Positions 28,102 to 37,526 of a stretch of 64,000 nt of DNA are shown here, piece by piece. The stretch is from contig JAJFLU010000005.1 in the NCBI GenBank assembly GCA_021772515.1, positions 1 through 64,000 of the forward strand, read 5' to 3'. Origin of the DNA: Opitutales bacterium (GTDB lineage Bacteria; Verrucomicrobiota; Verrucomicrobiia; Opitutales; UBA2987). The notes beneath the pieces were generated by a model that was not told the origin of the DNA, did no database searches, and saw only the letters and a program-made list of their open reading frames with translations. A program made the translations under genes and the position numbers. Each line of letters opens with the position of its first letter. The stretch's first letter is position 1.

Positions 28102-29538
28102 TCAACACACTTCTTCACTTAAAGACGAGTTCGCTATTCCTAAGAAAACCCAGAATACAACAGCGCCCATCGGTCCTTCCAGGACTACTCCGAAACAAGC
28201 GCTAATAAATATCAACCAACACATACACCAAAGTGAAAATGCATCAGTACGAGATCCTGTTCTACGTATATGCTTTATCTCCTGAAAAGTTTGGCGAATC
28301 ATTGCGGTAATAACAAAAATAATCACCACTAAACCCAATACTCCCATTCGTCCAAACACTGATAATATGAAACCATGAGGGCTTCTCGTTGTAAAATTGC
28401 TTTCGATTACACTATAGTATTTTAGATAAAAGGATCCAGTTAAGTCACTGCCAAACCCAAGCCCAAACCATGGCCCGTTGTTTATTGTTTGACTAATAAC
28501 AGTCTGCCACCATATCAATCGGAATTGGTTATTGGCACCCGTTCCGATACTTTCTTCATTTTTATAGGTACCTGTCCCTGAGAAATCTACGATCGATAGT
28601 ATGTGTTCATAAACTGCGTAGGCTCGAGTTTGTTGAAAATCTTCATCGGAAACTCCGTAATAAATTGATGCGGGGATACTCACTATAAGAAATGCAGAAA
28701 CCAAGTGTTTAAAAATTCTGACATTTTTTGACAAAAATAATAATAGTATCGCAACCCCAACCCCAACCCAGGCAGCGCGTGCTGTAGTGTATATTGTTAG
28801 AAAAAAGAACGCACACGCATAGGCTAATGTAATAATTGTGTGTGCTTTATAATACCCACAGTAATAATAAATAAATCCGATACCAAAAAAGGTGGCGACC
28901 AAATCCCCTTTGTAGAAAATTAGTGGTGAACCATCAAAAATAAGGCTGTACAAGAAAAATTCAGGAAACTCATTAAACAACAAATATCCCGGGATTAGTA
29001 ATAGCATCGCGACTTGGAAAAATTTCAGAAAGACTTTCCTTGATTTAAGATGTCGCCCCATTGGTTGAGCGATGAAGAAAAAAGCTGCGTAGTAAACCAT
29101 GGCGAAGTCCCTTAGGGCGAGAATACCATAGGAAGGAAAATCAAATATCAGACGGATGCTTCCGATAACCATCCAAATCAATATCACGATTCCAAGAGCA
29201 TCCATCCGGAAAGGAAGCTCCCTTTTTATCGAAATACTAACTACCAAAAATCCCGCTCCGATTATCAACCCCATCTCCCCCATAAATACAGGTAGATTTC
29301 CAATAGGAGTTATCTGGGCAAATCCGCGGTTCCCCACTATGTACCCAAACACTAGAAAACTGAGAATATATGTTTCCGGAGTAACTCCCGTTGCCTTAGT
29401 TAAGAGAATATATCCGCCGACTAACAAAATTACTAGTGGCAGCATCCAATTGCCATCGACTATCCAAGCCCCCACAAATATTGCGAACAAAGCACAACAA
29501 AGAATAATCAAAATTTGATTGAGTCGCTTAGTTTTCAA
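28102..29538 (-). CDS. O-antigen ligase/polymerase family membrane protein
   Basis: A 478-residue integral membrane protein with about 11-12 hydrophobic segments and one large extracytoplasmic loop (about 275-385). The loop contains RLIWWQTVISQTINNGPWFG and GFGSDLTG, then RSPHGFILSVFGRMG; this WxxG/HxxxL pattern is typical of the Wzy_C/WaaL family. It would polymerise or ligate polysaccharide repeat units at the outer face of the inner membrane. The start lies one base from the stop of the flippase gene upstream, so flippase and polymerase are co-expressed. Confidence 0.82.
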   Translation of the reverse strand: MKTKRLNQILIILCCALFAIFVGAWIVDGNWMLPLVILLVGGYILLTKATGVTPETYILSFLVFGYIVGNRGFAQITPIGNLPVFMGEMGLIIGAGFLVVSISIKRELPFRMDALGIVILIWMVIGSIRLIFDFPSYGILALRDFAMVYYAAFFFIAQPMGRHLKSRKVFLKFFQVAMLLLIPGYLLFNEFPEFFLYSLIFDGSPLIFYKGDLVATFFGIGFIYYYCGYYKAHTIITLAYACAFFFLTIYTTARAAWVGVGVAILLLFLSKNVRIFKHLVSAFLIVSIPASIYYGVSDEDFQQTRAYAVYEHILSIVDFSGTGTYKNEESIGTGANNQFRLIWWQTVISQTINNGPWFGLGFGSDLTGSFYLKYYSVIESNFTTRSPHGFILSVFGRMGVLGLVVIIFVITAMIRQTFQEIKHIRRTGSRTDAFSLWCMCWLIFISACFGVVLEGPMGAVVFWVFLGIANSSLSEEVC

Positions 29539-29539
29539 A

Positions 29540-31015
29540 TTAGTTCCTCAAGTTCGAAATCAGTTTTGGAAAATAGAAAACTTCTCTCCTTAAACTAGGC
29601 CAAATTGTAACCAAAAGAAAAAAAGATATCAGTCCGCAAAGGAGCCCAACTAAAAAGGTTAACGTAGATGGCAATCCGCTTGCTAGATGTTTAATTAGTA
29701 AAATTACCCCCAAAAAAAGAGCCCCGGCTATTAACGGCCGCACCAAGGCATCCCAAATATCACTTAGACAAATAGGAGTTTGTTTGTAAACGAGGAAAAG
29801 CCGACAAACAAGCAGCAAATTCATTCCGGCAGCATAGGCGATAGCAATACCCCTGCCTCCAAAGGGGGCGCCAATGCATAAAAGATAAATAATGCTCGGT
29901 ACACTAATATATCCCCAATTCCGCAGTTGTCTAGTCTTGCCAAGCGCCTGATAAACCCAATTTATCGAGTTATAGAAAGGCAGAGGCAGCACCCCAATGG
30001 CAAGTATTTTCAATATAATACCCCCCTCGGTCCATTGAGGGCCAAGGACAATTAGGATGGTTTCATGAGAAAATATCACTGCGACAGCGCAGAAGGGAAT
30101 CCATAAATAGCCTATAAAGTTTAAAATGTGCCAGTAAAACTGACGAAGTTTTAAGGGTTCATTTTGTAATTTGCTCATGGTCGACAAAGATACATGCCCC
30201 AATGGTATCATCAACTGCCTTAAAGGCATGAGTAGCATGATTGCCATCCTGTTGTAAATACCTAAAACAGAAGCTCCCCATAGCCAACCTAATATTAGTT
30301 GATCAAACATTAAGGTAAAGTTTTGACCGATATTAAAAATACTTAGATCTTTACCATAGGTTAAGAATGATTTCACGTTTGAAATAGATTCAATTCTGCC
30401 AGGTTTCCAATTGCTAAATCTCCAGAAAAGCAATGTTTGCATGATCTCATTACTCAGATGAAGGCCAACCAACGACCAATACCCCGCCCCATTCAAAGCT
30501 AGACAAATGGCAACTATTATACCGACCAATAAGCTGAAATTATGAATGCGATTGATAATTAAAAATTCCATATTTCTTCTAAACACAGCTTGAAACTGGA
30601 TATTGAATCCACCAAAGATAAATATTACTGCCAGTAAAGTGAATATTCCTGATAATTCACTTCGACCGTATAATTTTGCAAACAAGGGGGCGCATAGCAT
30701 TATCAATAACGTAAATCCAACGCCGATAAACACGTTTACCCAAAACAATGAGTTTCGCTCCTCCTTTTCGAGTTGCGGGCTTTGGACTGTGGCCGACGTC
30801 AATCCTAAATCTCTGATATTATGTACAAATCCGACGATAACCCAGGCCATGAAAAATAACCCATACTCCCCCGGAGTTAATAAACGGGCCAGCACAACCG
30901 TATAAGTTACCGTTAATATGAGCCTTACAGCTTGCCCTTTGAAAGCGTGTAAAAACCCCGCAATAGATATCGCCTTCAAATTCAAGGTGTTGTTTTCTTT
31001 GGCTTTATTTGTCAA
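29540..31015 (-). CDS. Polysaccharide flippase (Wzx/PST family)
   Basis: A 491-residue membrane protein with about 14 transmembrane helices. GFLHAFKGQAVRLILTVTYT, then LLTPGEYGLFFMAWVIVGFV, and RDLGLTSATVQ are the usual N-terminal marks of the polysaccharide transport (PST) family in the MOP superfamily. It would flip lipid-linked oligosaccharide across the inner membrane. It overlaps the upstream glycosyltransferase by 11 bases and is followed directly by the O-antigen-ligase-like gene, a three-gene minus-strand operon. Confidence 0.87.
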   Translation of the reverse strand: MTNKAKENNTLNLKAISIAGFLHAFKGQAVRLILTVTYTVVLARLLTPGEYGLFFMAWVIVGFVHNIRDLGLTSATVQSPQLEKEERNSLFWVNVFIGVGFTLLIMLCAPLFAKLYGRSELSGIFTLLAVIFIFGGFNIQFQAVFRRNMEFLIINRIHNFSLLVGIIVAICLALNGAGYWSLVGLHLSNEIMQTLLFWRFSNWKPGRIESISNVKSFLTYGKDLSIFNIGQNFTLMFDQLILGWLWGASVLGIYNRMAIMLLMPLRQLMIPLGHVSLSTMSKLQNEPLKLRQFYWHILNFIGYLWIPFCAVAVIFSHETILIVLGPQWTEGGIILKILAIGVLPLPFYNSINWVYQALGKTRQLRNWGYISVPSIIYLLCIGAPFGGRGIAIAYAAGMNLLLVCRLFLVYKQTPICLSDIWDALVRPLIAGALFLGVILLIKHLASGLPSTLTFLVGLLCGLISFFLLVTIWPSLRREVFYFPKLISNLRN

Positions 31016-32201
31016 TCTTATAGATTCCTAGAATTTCCAAAATTCGATTTTTAAATACGGCTTCTGTAAATAGTTGTTCGAACCTTTTGCGCAAATTTAA
31101 GAATTCAGCATCGACCATTTGTAAACATAATTTTTCTGCGATGGCCTCGGGATTGCTAATTGTTGCCAGAAATGGATAATCCTCTCCCAACAATTCGGGA
31201 ATTCCTCTCCAATTACTGGCTGCAATCGGTAACCCGTATGCCAAAGCTTCTATTAAAACCAGGGGGAATCCCTCGTTTTCGTAGTATGAAGGATATACCA
31301 TGGCGTCGGCCTCTCGAAAGAGTGCGTCCTTTTTTTTACCGTCGACAAAATCATGTAAAATCACCGTGACCACGTTCTGATTCTGTATTCTTTGGAGAAA
31401 CTCTTCTTTCACCTTTTTGTCCGGGAAGGTTCCTGCAACGTCAAATCTAATCGCGATCCCCTTTCCTTCGTTTAAAAATGCTTCGGCCAGTATTTCCAGC
31501 GCCGTCAATGCATCGAATAACCCTTTTTCTTTTGTGCATAGCGAAAGAAATAAGATGCGGATGGTAAGCTGTTTTTCTGCATTATTATCTGGAGACTTAA
31601 ATCGGGTTTTTATCAGGGATTGTCTCCGCAATCTTTGTTCGAGAAGTTTGCTTGAAAAATCCGTGCATGGGTCGGGAATACCGTTGTAAACTACTTCCAT
31701 TTTTTTGGGGTTAAATACCTCGGCGTCCACCCTGGTTAAATTGGAAAGCACGATACTCAAATCGGCATTATTGTAGCATATATTGCAGAGTAATCTGTCG
31801 AAATAACCACCAATTCCCTCCTTCGAGCGCACCTTGAGCCATTGCCCTACGCCAACCGCGTGCCAGTGATATATTACCCTTTTAAATAACAGCCTGGCCA
31901 GCGGAAGCGTTAGGTAATCCCTCATTAATGGAATGCGTTTTGCAGGGGCCGGCACGTAGTAGAATACCTCCGGTGATTGACCGATGCGGATGCGGATCAT
32001 TTGCAGGAGAATATACAATATCCGGAAGCATTTTTTCACCTGAAAGCGACTGGTATCCTTGAGTTCATCGGAAAATTTGAAATTCAGGTGGATGGCCTCA
32101 ATCTCCGATTCCCGCTCTGAAAGGCAGTCTAAAAATAGCTCTACCATCCTGCTTTGCCCGTGTAATGGCGGCGGTATTTGCGCTAAAACCAAAATTTTCA
32201 T
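31005..32201 (-). CDS. Family 4 glycosyltransferase
   Basis: A 398-residue GT-B enzyme. The N-terminus MKILVLAQIPPPLHGQSRMV has the glycine-bearing acceptor loop. The C-terminal donor domain carries ILFLSLCTKEKGLFDAL, then FREADAMVYPSYYENEGFPL and VLIEALAYGLPIAASNWRGI, with the E-x7-E motif of retaining GT4 enzymes (E in YENEGFPLVLIEA). It is first in the operon with flippase and polymerase and faces the exosortase gene across a 143-bp divergent region. Confidence 0.87.
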   Translation of the reverse strand: MKILVLAQIPPPLHGQSRMVELFLDCLSERESEIEAIHLNFKFSDELKDTSRFQVKKCFRILYILLQMIRIRIGQSPEVFYYVPAPAKRIPLMRDYLTLPLARLLFKRVIYHWHAVGVGQWLKVRSKEGIGGYFDRLLCNICYNNADLSIVLSNLTRVDAEVFNPKKMEVVYNGIPDPCTDFSSKLLEQRLRRQSLIKTRFKSPDNNAEKQLTIRILFLSLCTKEKGLFDALTALEILAEAFLNEGKGIAIRFDVAGTFPDKKVKEEFLQRIQNQNVVTVILHDFVDGKKKDALFREADAMVYPSYYENEGFPLVLIEALAYGLPIAASNWRGIPELLGEDYPFLATISNPEAIAEKLCLQMVDAEFLNLRKRFEQLFTEAVFKNRILEILGIYKIDK

Positions 32202-32344
32202 TAAGTGCTCACTCGGTCCCGATATTTAATTCATGAATCGTTTAACCAAGTTATGATTGAAATGACTACCCACATCGCTACAACTTCAATGTTTATTATA
32301 TTCGATCAAAAGGCTGTTTTGTTCAAAATCTATTTTCTTTATTA

Positions 32345-34027
32345 ATGGGCTCCCTTTATAAAAAACGATTCGTCAACTTTCTGCCCGGAGTCACGATTGT
32401 CCTCTGTGGATTGATTCTGTTCCAATTTTTTGGAAATTCCGTCAAAGGCTTTGGTGACTCCAGATCCTTATTTTTTTGGTGGGTATCTGATTGGTTTGAT
32501 TTTAAGGGGGACAATACTCATGGGCCTTTGATTTTGCTGCTTTCGGGGTGGATTTTGTGGCGAAATTTGAAAAAGGCAACTCATCGGGCCGACAAGCCGA
32601 AAGTTCTACTTGGCGCGATTATGATTTTTGTGGGCTTAATGCTGCATATTGTTGGCTACCTTGTTCAGCAAACCCGTATTTCTATCTTTGGTTTTCTGTT
32701 CTTTGTCAATGGGGCTGCATACATTATTTCGGGAGATCGCTGGGGAAAAGCCATTGCCTTCCCCTCTATTTTGATGCTATTTTCAATCCATTGGGGAGCG
32801 GTTACCGATGAATTTGGATATGTCTTAAAGTTTTGGGTGACAGATGTTTCCCACTTTTTGACAGACATCATCGGGATTGATGTTTTGCGTAGTGGCACGC
32901 AGCTATTCTCGCCCGACGGTTCCTACAAATATGATGTTGAGGCAGCCTGCTCTGGCATTCGTTCTCTCTTGGCGCTTTCGTCGCTCTCACTGGTCCTCGG
33001 TTACCTAAGTTTTCACGGATTATGGCGCCGATTATTAATCCTCCTTCTGGCCTTCCCATTTGCTTTTGTCGGTAATGTGCTGCGAATTTTGGCAATAATT
33101 CTGGCGGCTGAGTGGTTCGGGCAAGGGGCTGGCGCCGTGGTTCATGAATGGTTCGGATTTCTCATTTTCCTGATAGTTCTGGGTTTGTGCTTTTGGACAG
33201 TTTCTATCCTGCAGAAATATTTACCGGAAAAGCACAAAGCAGAGCCCGACAACGGGCCAGAACCCATGTCAGCGCCGGAAATTTTCAACCTTGATGGCAC
33301 CAAATCAAAGGCACTTTTTGCCACGGCTCTTGTGTTGGTTTCGGTGGGATTTATTTTAATCACGAGAAAAGTCGATGCCCAAGCGGTGGAAAACCAGTGT
33401 GGCATTCTTTTGTCTGACAACCTTCAGGACCCCGTTTCTCTACCCGAATTTCTTTCCAATGACTGGTACGGGAGGGAGGTTGATGTAACGCCCATCGAGC
33501 GAAAGATTCTGCCGGACGACACGGGGTTTTCGCGCAAAATTTACTTTAACCTCCTGCACAAAAATAAACAGGTTTACTATTCCATCGTCTTGAGCGGACG
33601 AAATCGAGGCTCCATTCACCGACCGGAGATCTGCCTGGAGGCTCAGGGTTGGGCCATAAAAAACAAGCATGTGCGCGAGTTCAACGTGCCAGACATTGAT
33701 GGCGGCAAACTTCCGGCCACTATTTTGCAGATCGAAAAAATGCCCCTGTCCCTCGAAGGCGACGCAAAGCCAGTCCCCGGCCTGTTCGCCTATTGGTTCG
33801 TGGGTGGCGACAAAATCGTGCCGTCCCACTGGGAACGTATGCTGATAATGGCCAAAGATCGCCTTTTCGGGTTCAAAACCCACCGCTGGGCCTATGTGTT
33901 TGCCCAAACAACCACGGAAGATGGCGAAGAGGCTGGTTTGGCTCGATTGCAGGAGGTCATCGCACTGACCGTCCCCGAGTTTCAGATTGTGGGAATCGAG
34001 GAAAATACTGCCGACTCCGGGGAGTAG
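32345..34027 (+). CDS. Exosortase fused to EpsI-type C-terminal domain
   Basis: A 560-residue protein. Residues about 1-300 form the eight-helix exosortase domain. The catalytic triad proposed for the family is C202 in EAACSGIRSL, R247 in GNVLRIL and H267 in VVHEWFGF. After a further membrane helix (about 325-340) comes an extracytoplasmic EpsI-like domain with GRNRGSIHRPEICLEAQGW and FAYWFVG. Exosortases process proteins with a C-terminal PEP-CTERM-like tripartite tail and usually sit beside exopolysaccharide genes, as here. I saw no protein with such a tail in the window, so substrates are elsewhere. Confidence 0.9.
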   Translation: MGSLYKKRFVNFLPGVTIVLCGLILFQFFGNSVKGFGDSRSLFFWWVSDWFDFKGDNTHGPLILLLSGWILWRNLKKATHRADKPKVLLGAIMIFVGLMLHIVGYLVQQTRISIFGFLFFVNGAAYIISGDRWGKAIAFPSILMLFSIHWGAVTDEFGYVLKFWVTDVSHFLTDIIGIDVLRSGTQLFSPDGSYKYDVEAACSGIRSLLALSSLSLVLGYLSFHGLWRRLLILLLAFPFAFVGNVLRILAIILAAEWFGQGAGAVVHEWFGFLIFLIVLGLCFWTVSILQKYLPEKHKAEPDNGPEPMSAPEIFNLDGTKSKALFATALVLVSVGFILITRKVDAQAVENQCGILLSDNLQDPVSLPEFLSNDWYGREVDVTPIERKILPDDTGFSRKIYFNLLHKNKQVYYSIVLSGRNRGSIHRPEICLEAQGWAIKNKHVREFNVPDIDGGKLPATILQIEKMPLSLEGDAKPVPGLFAYWFVGGDKIVPSHWERMLIMAKDRLFGFKTHRWAYVFAQTTTEDGEEAGLARLQEVIALTVPEFQIVGIEENTADSGE

Positions 34028-34121
34028 CCACCCTTCAGACAGGTCAGCGAATGATTTGGATTGCCCAATCCAGATAAAACCGCTAGTATTCCGCCATAAT
34101 AATATACCAATACATAAAACT

Positions 34122-34841
34122 ATGAAAATTCCCTCAATATTAGCAGTTCTACTCATTCTGTGCCTTAACCCTCTCACCGCCGGTTCGATTTTGAAAAAGA
34201 AAGATCCCGAGGAAAAACAAGCCAAACGGGAAGCCCGCCTCGAAAAACGAGTCAAAAATATCGCGGACTACTTTGAACAGGTTATGGAGAGTCCACAATC
34301 GGCCATCCCGGGAGGGCTTTTGGCCAAAGCCGAGGGCATCATCATCATGCGTCAGTATAAGGCGGGTCTCGGTATCGGGGTCAAGGGAGGAGCAGGCGTC
34401 GCATTGGTCAGAGACAAAAAATCCGGCGTGTGGAGCGCACCCGCATTCCTGAAAGCCGGTGAGGCCAGCATCGGGATACAGATTGGCGGCCAAGTGCTCG
34501 ATTCGGTCTTCCTTTTAATGAACAAAGATGGGATGAAAGTCCTCTCCCAAACACAATTCCGCATCGGGGTGGACGCAGCCGCAGCGGCCGGTCCCCACGG
34601 TGCCGAAGCCGAGGCCAAATACTCGGGAGACACCCCCGTCCTCGTCTATTCAGACACCGGTGGCCTCTATGCGGGCGCCGCGTTTGAAGGCGGATTTCTC
34701 GTGCCGGACAACAAGTCCAATGCGGACTATTATCACGATGACGCCATTCTCATGCGGGAGATTCTATTCGAGCACAAAGTAGAAAAAACCGAATCTGCCG
34801 AGAAACTCATCGAATTGATAGATCGTCACTCAAAGGATTGA
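34122..34841 (+). CDS. Exported SYLF/Ysc84-domain lipid-binding protein
   Basis: A 239-residue protein. The ATG at 34122 gives a clean signal peptide (MKIPSILAVLLILCLNPLTA); reading from the further upstream start would run through the end of the exosortase gene. The SYLF (DUF500) domain covers most of the mature chain: IPGGLLAKAEGIIIMRQYKA, GVGLVR-like GVALVRDKKSGVWSAPAFLK, IGGQVLDSVFLLMNKDGM and a Gly/Ala-rich VYSDTGGLYAGAAFEGGFL. The family binds phosphoinositides in eukaryotes; bacterial roles are unclear. It follows the exosortase by 94 bp. Confidence 0.82.
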   Translation: MKIPSILAVLLILCLNPLTAGSILKKKDPEEKQAKREARLEKRVKNIADYFEQVMESPQSAIPGGLLAKAEGIIIMRQYKAGLGIGVKGGAGVALVRDKKSGVWSAPAFLKAGEASIGIQIGGQVLDSVFLLMNKDGMKVLSQTQFRIGVDAAAAAGPHGAEAEAKYSGDTPVLVYSDTGGLYAGAAFEGGFLVPDNKSNADYYHDDAILMREILFEHKVEKTESAEKLIELIDRHSKD

Positions 34842-34865
34842 TCCCCAACGCCACCTCGTTGCCCC

Positions 34866-35336
34866 ATGACTCCAACCGATTACGGCTCACTTTCCCCGAG
34901 CCAAAAAGAGCTTCTGGACGAAGCGGCCAAAGCCATGGAAACGGCCTACAACCCCTACTCCGGGTTTTTTGTTGGGGCCGCCATGCGAACTTCCGACGGG
35001 CAAATCTTTACCGGCTCCAATGTGGAAAACGCCGCTCACGGGTCGATCTGCGCCGAGCGTTCGGCCATTGTGCGGGCCAATGCGGAAGGGTATCGCCATT
35101 TCACCGCCGTAGCGGTAATCGCACGGGGCAAGGATTTTGACTCCACCATCGCGACTGCGCCCTGCGGCGCCTGTCGGCAAATGCTCTACGAATTCGCGCA
35201 ATTGAGCGGAGTCAACCTCGAGGTGATCCTCTCAACCACCCAAAAGGACAAAATTATCCTCACCGACATCGAGGAACTTCTGCCCCTCGGGTTCGGCCCA
35301 AGCGATCTCGGAATCGACCTCAAGCTTTTCCGTTAA
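34866..35336 (+). CDS. cdd: Cytidine deaminase
   Basis: A 156-residue zinc enzyme of pyrimidine salvage, converting cytidine and deoxycytidine to uridine forms. Zinc ligands and the catalytic Glu are present: C62-A-E64 in HGSICAERSAI, and C100 and C103 in APCGACRQ. YNPYSGFFVGAA and GSNVENAA are standard substrate-binding motifs. The length fits the tetrameric class. It lies 24 bp after the SYLF gene and may be co-transcribed with it without a functional link. Confidence 0.93.
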   Translation: MTPTDYGSLSPSQKELLDEAAKAMETAYNPYSGFFVGAAMRTSDGQIFTGSNVENAAHGSICAERSAIVRANAEGYRHFTAVAVIARGKDFDSTIATAPCGACRQMLYEFAQLSGVNLEVILSTTQKDKIILTDIEELLPLGFGPSDLGIDLKLFR

Positions 35337-35411
35337 CAGGAATTTTCAAGCCCATACAGCTCGTTTGCTGATTATTCGGTATTACCGACTCTCTAACACA
35401 ACAAGCATAAT

Positions 35412-36257
35412 ATGAAACGGCTGTTAAAAGCTTTCATTAGGCCCTTTGCAAAAATGATGATCCGTGTCCAAAACACCCGAACGGGTTTTTGCATTCCCTC
35501 GGATGTTTATATACCTACTTCTTTCAAAATGCTCTTCGGCAGATATGAAGCAGGTCCCATAAGCATGCTGCTGACTCTCTTACCCAAAGGTGGTATCTTT
35601 GTTGATGTGGGCGCAAATATTGGGTATATTTCTCGAAAAGCCGCGATCAAGTTGGGTCACAACGGAAAGATTTTCGCTTTTGAACCAAATCAGGAAGTTT
35701 ATCAGGTGCTTCGGCAGAATATGCAGCCGTTCAAAGGTGCAGTTACAGCGAATCTCGGATTGAGCAATACCAATGGCAGGAAGTCATTCTGGGTGGGCAA
35801 CAACAGATCCATGGGATCACTAAATGAGGAGTTTCCAAATGTGCTTTTGGTAAATGAAGGTGAGGATACTTTGAGGAAAATAGAAGTTGAAATTGCCATT
35901 GGAGATGAGGTTCTTTTAGGTATTGATGACACGATCGATGCCATAAAAATAGATGTAGAAGGACATGAATATGAGGTTCTTGACGGATTGAGAAAAACGA
36001 TAAAATTAAGACGGGTTAAGTCCTTTTTCATTGAGATCAATCCACGGGCCCAATCAATAGCGGGCCATGATTGTCAGGAAATTTTCGATTTCCTCAAAAA
36101 ATATGAATACATCCCTTTTGGCACGGAGGGGGCATACGCCAACGTAAGATTAACTTCGCACAAGCAAGAGATGCTTTTATCAAAGCTTGGCAAACGAGAT
36201 TTTACCACCGTTGCTTTTCTCTTGAAAGGTAGTTGCGAACTGCCTGACGTCGGTTAA
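35412..36257 (+). CDS. FkbM family methyltransferase
   Basis: A 281-residue SAM-dependent methyltransferase. Motif I is VDVGANIGYISRKAA, then FAFEPNQEVYQVLRQNM, and the FkbM-typical IKIDVEGHEYEVLDGL. About 60 N-terminal residues precede the Rossmann core. It is distinct from the FkbM gene at 24.2 kb, which is shorter and has a different C-terminus. The AT-richer composition matches the polysaccharide island, so it may modify the same glycan; this is inference. Confidence 0.86.
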   Translation: MKRLLKAFIRPFAKMMIRVQNTRTGFCIPSDVYIPTSFKMLFGRYEAGPISMLLTLLPKGGIFVDVGANIGYISRKAAIKLGHNGKIFAFEPNQEVYQVLRQNMQPFKGAVTANLGLSNTNGRKSFWVGNNRSMGSLNEEFPNVLLVNEGEDTLRKIEVEIAIGDEVLLGIDDTIDAIKIDVEGHEYEVLDGLRKTIKLRRVKSFFIEINPRAQSIAGHDCQEIFDFLKKYEYIPFGTEGAYANVRLTSHKQEMLLSKLGKRDFTTVAFLLKGSCELPDVG

Positions 36258-36396
36258 TTTAGTGTCAATCAATACTTCATAAACTTGCAGGATTGACCTT
36301 GTGGGGTATCTCTGATAGAAAATTTGTCTCTGCGATATTCTCATAATATGGTCTGCTATTGTCTGGCATGCCATTGTTCGAGCCAGATTTTTTATC

Positions 36397-37464
36397 ATGC
36401 TAATGCTGCCTCTAAAAATATTCCGGTTGCCGCAATATGCGGCCTTCAGCCTGATATGGTTTGGGCTCCAGGCGGTATGCCATGCCATCGACGACGACGG
36501 CAATGGTCTCAGCGATGTCTTTGAGCGGGAACACGGTGGGGCTCTCAACCCCACAGACGACACCGATGCCGATGGGTTCTCCAATTTTCAGGAATATCTC
36601 TTCGGCGGAAACCCATTATTGAATGGGGATTTGGTGGAGATATTTACCTCGGTTGCCAGCCAGAATGATGTCACCCTTTCATGGCTTAGCGAAACCGGTT
36701 TGCGATACGTGGTAGAGGTCAGCGACGGCCTCGATGTCTGGACTGAAGACAGCTCCATTTTTATTGGAGACGGAAATATGCTTTCTCATATCATTGATTT
36801 CCCCGTCGATCCGAACGCTCCACTGTTTTGGCGGATCAAGGCCCTTGAACCTGTGGATACTGACTCGGATTTGCTAAACGACTGGGAGGAGGCGGTTCTG
36901 GGTTCCGACGCTCTGAAAACGGATAGCGATGGCGACGAGTTATTGGATGGCCAGGAATTCCTGCTCGGCCTGAGCCCAATTTTGCTCGATTCCGATGGGG
37001 ATTTTTTCTCGGACGACGCAGAATTTTTGGTCGGAAGCGATGCCACAGACCCCCATGCGCGCCCCTTTTCCACTTTGGAGGGCCGCCCCCCAATCCGCAT
37101 TTACGCCCCGAGCAGCCAAGGCGGAGAATTGAGCGCTGGAGTTACTCAGACAAACCCGCCAGTTTACGTTACCCTATTGAGAAGCCTGACCGGAAACCAG
37201 GCCCCCAGTGTAACAGTAGCCCGGCCGCCCATCAAGATTCTGGTCCCGAGCAGCCAGGGCGGGGAATTGAGCGCCGGAGTCACCCTGGCAAGGCCGCCGG
37301 TCAACATCACCTTGTTAAGCAGTTTGACGGGGAACCAGGCTCCCAGCGTGACGGTTGCCAGCCCGCCAATCGTGATTTCGGTATTTCGAAGCGATCCGGC
37401 TGACATTCAAGCGGGTGTCACCGTCGGCAACCCACCCGTGCAGATTGGCTGGTTACCGGAATAG
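36397..37464 (+). CDS. Secreted protein with thrombospondin type-3-like repeats and 46-residue C-terminal repeats
   Basis: A 355-residue predicted surface protein. A hydrophobic N-terminus ends near CHA (about 29), then an Asp-rich TSP3/EF-like segment DDDGNGLSDVFEREHGG and DDTDADGFSNFQEYLFGGNP. A beta domain (about 75-145, LRYVVEVSDGLDVWTEDSS) and a second Asp-rich calcium-binding stretch (about 152-218) follow. The C-terminal third is made of 46-residue repeats (PP-I-hydrophobic, PSSQGGELSAGVT, SLTGNQAPSVTVA). There is no PEP-CTERM tail. The start may lie later, at ATG 36457. Adhesion or matrix function is inferred from composition. Confidence 0.7.
   Translation: MLMLPLKIFRLPQYAAFSLIWFGLQAVCHAIDDDGNGLSDVFEREHGGALNPTDDTDADGFSNFQEYLFGGNPLLNGDLVEIFTSVASQNDVTLSWLSETGLRYVVEVSDGLDVWTEDSSIFIGDGNMLSHIIDFPVDPNAPLFWRIKALEPVDTDSDLLNDWEEAVLGSDALKTDSDGDELLDGQEFLLGLSPILLDSDGDFFSDDAEFLVGSDATDPHARPFSTLEGRPPIRIYAPSSQGGELSAGVTQTNPPVYVTLLRSLTGNQAPSVTVARPPIKILVPSSQGGELSAGVTLARPPVNITLLSSLTGNQAPSVTVASPPIVISVFRSDPADIQAGVTVGNPPVQIGWLPE
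37084..37464 (+). repeat. In-gene tandem repeat, exact 138-bp period
   Basis: Three units begin at 37084, 37222 and 37360, exactly 138 bp (46 codons) apart. Units 1 and 2 are nearly identical in protein (GGELSAGVT and LTGNQAPSVTVA conserved) with silent and flanking changes. Unit 3 is truncated and more diverged. The period being a multiple of three keeps the frame open, so copy number could vary without frameshift. Confidence 0.85.
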
Positions 37465-37526
37465 AGCCCTAAAAAAGTTTGGTAGGGTAAACATTTTCAA
37501 AAACAACGCCAAAAAAGGACAGTAAA

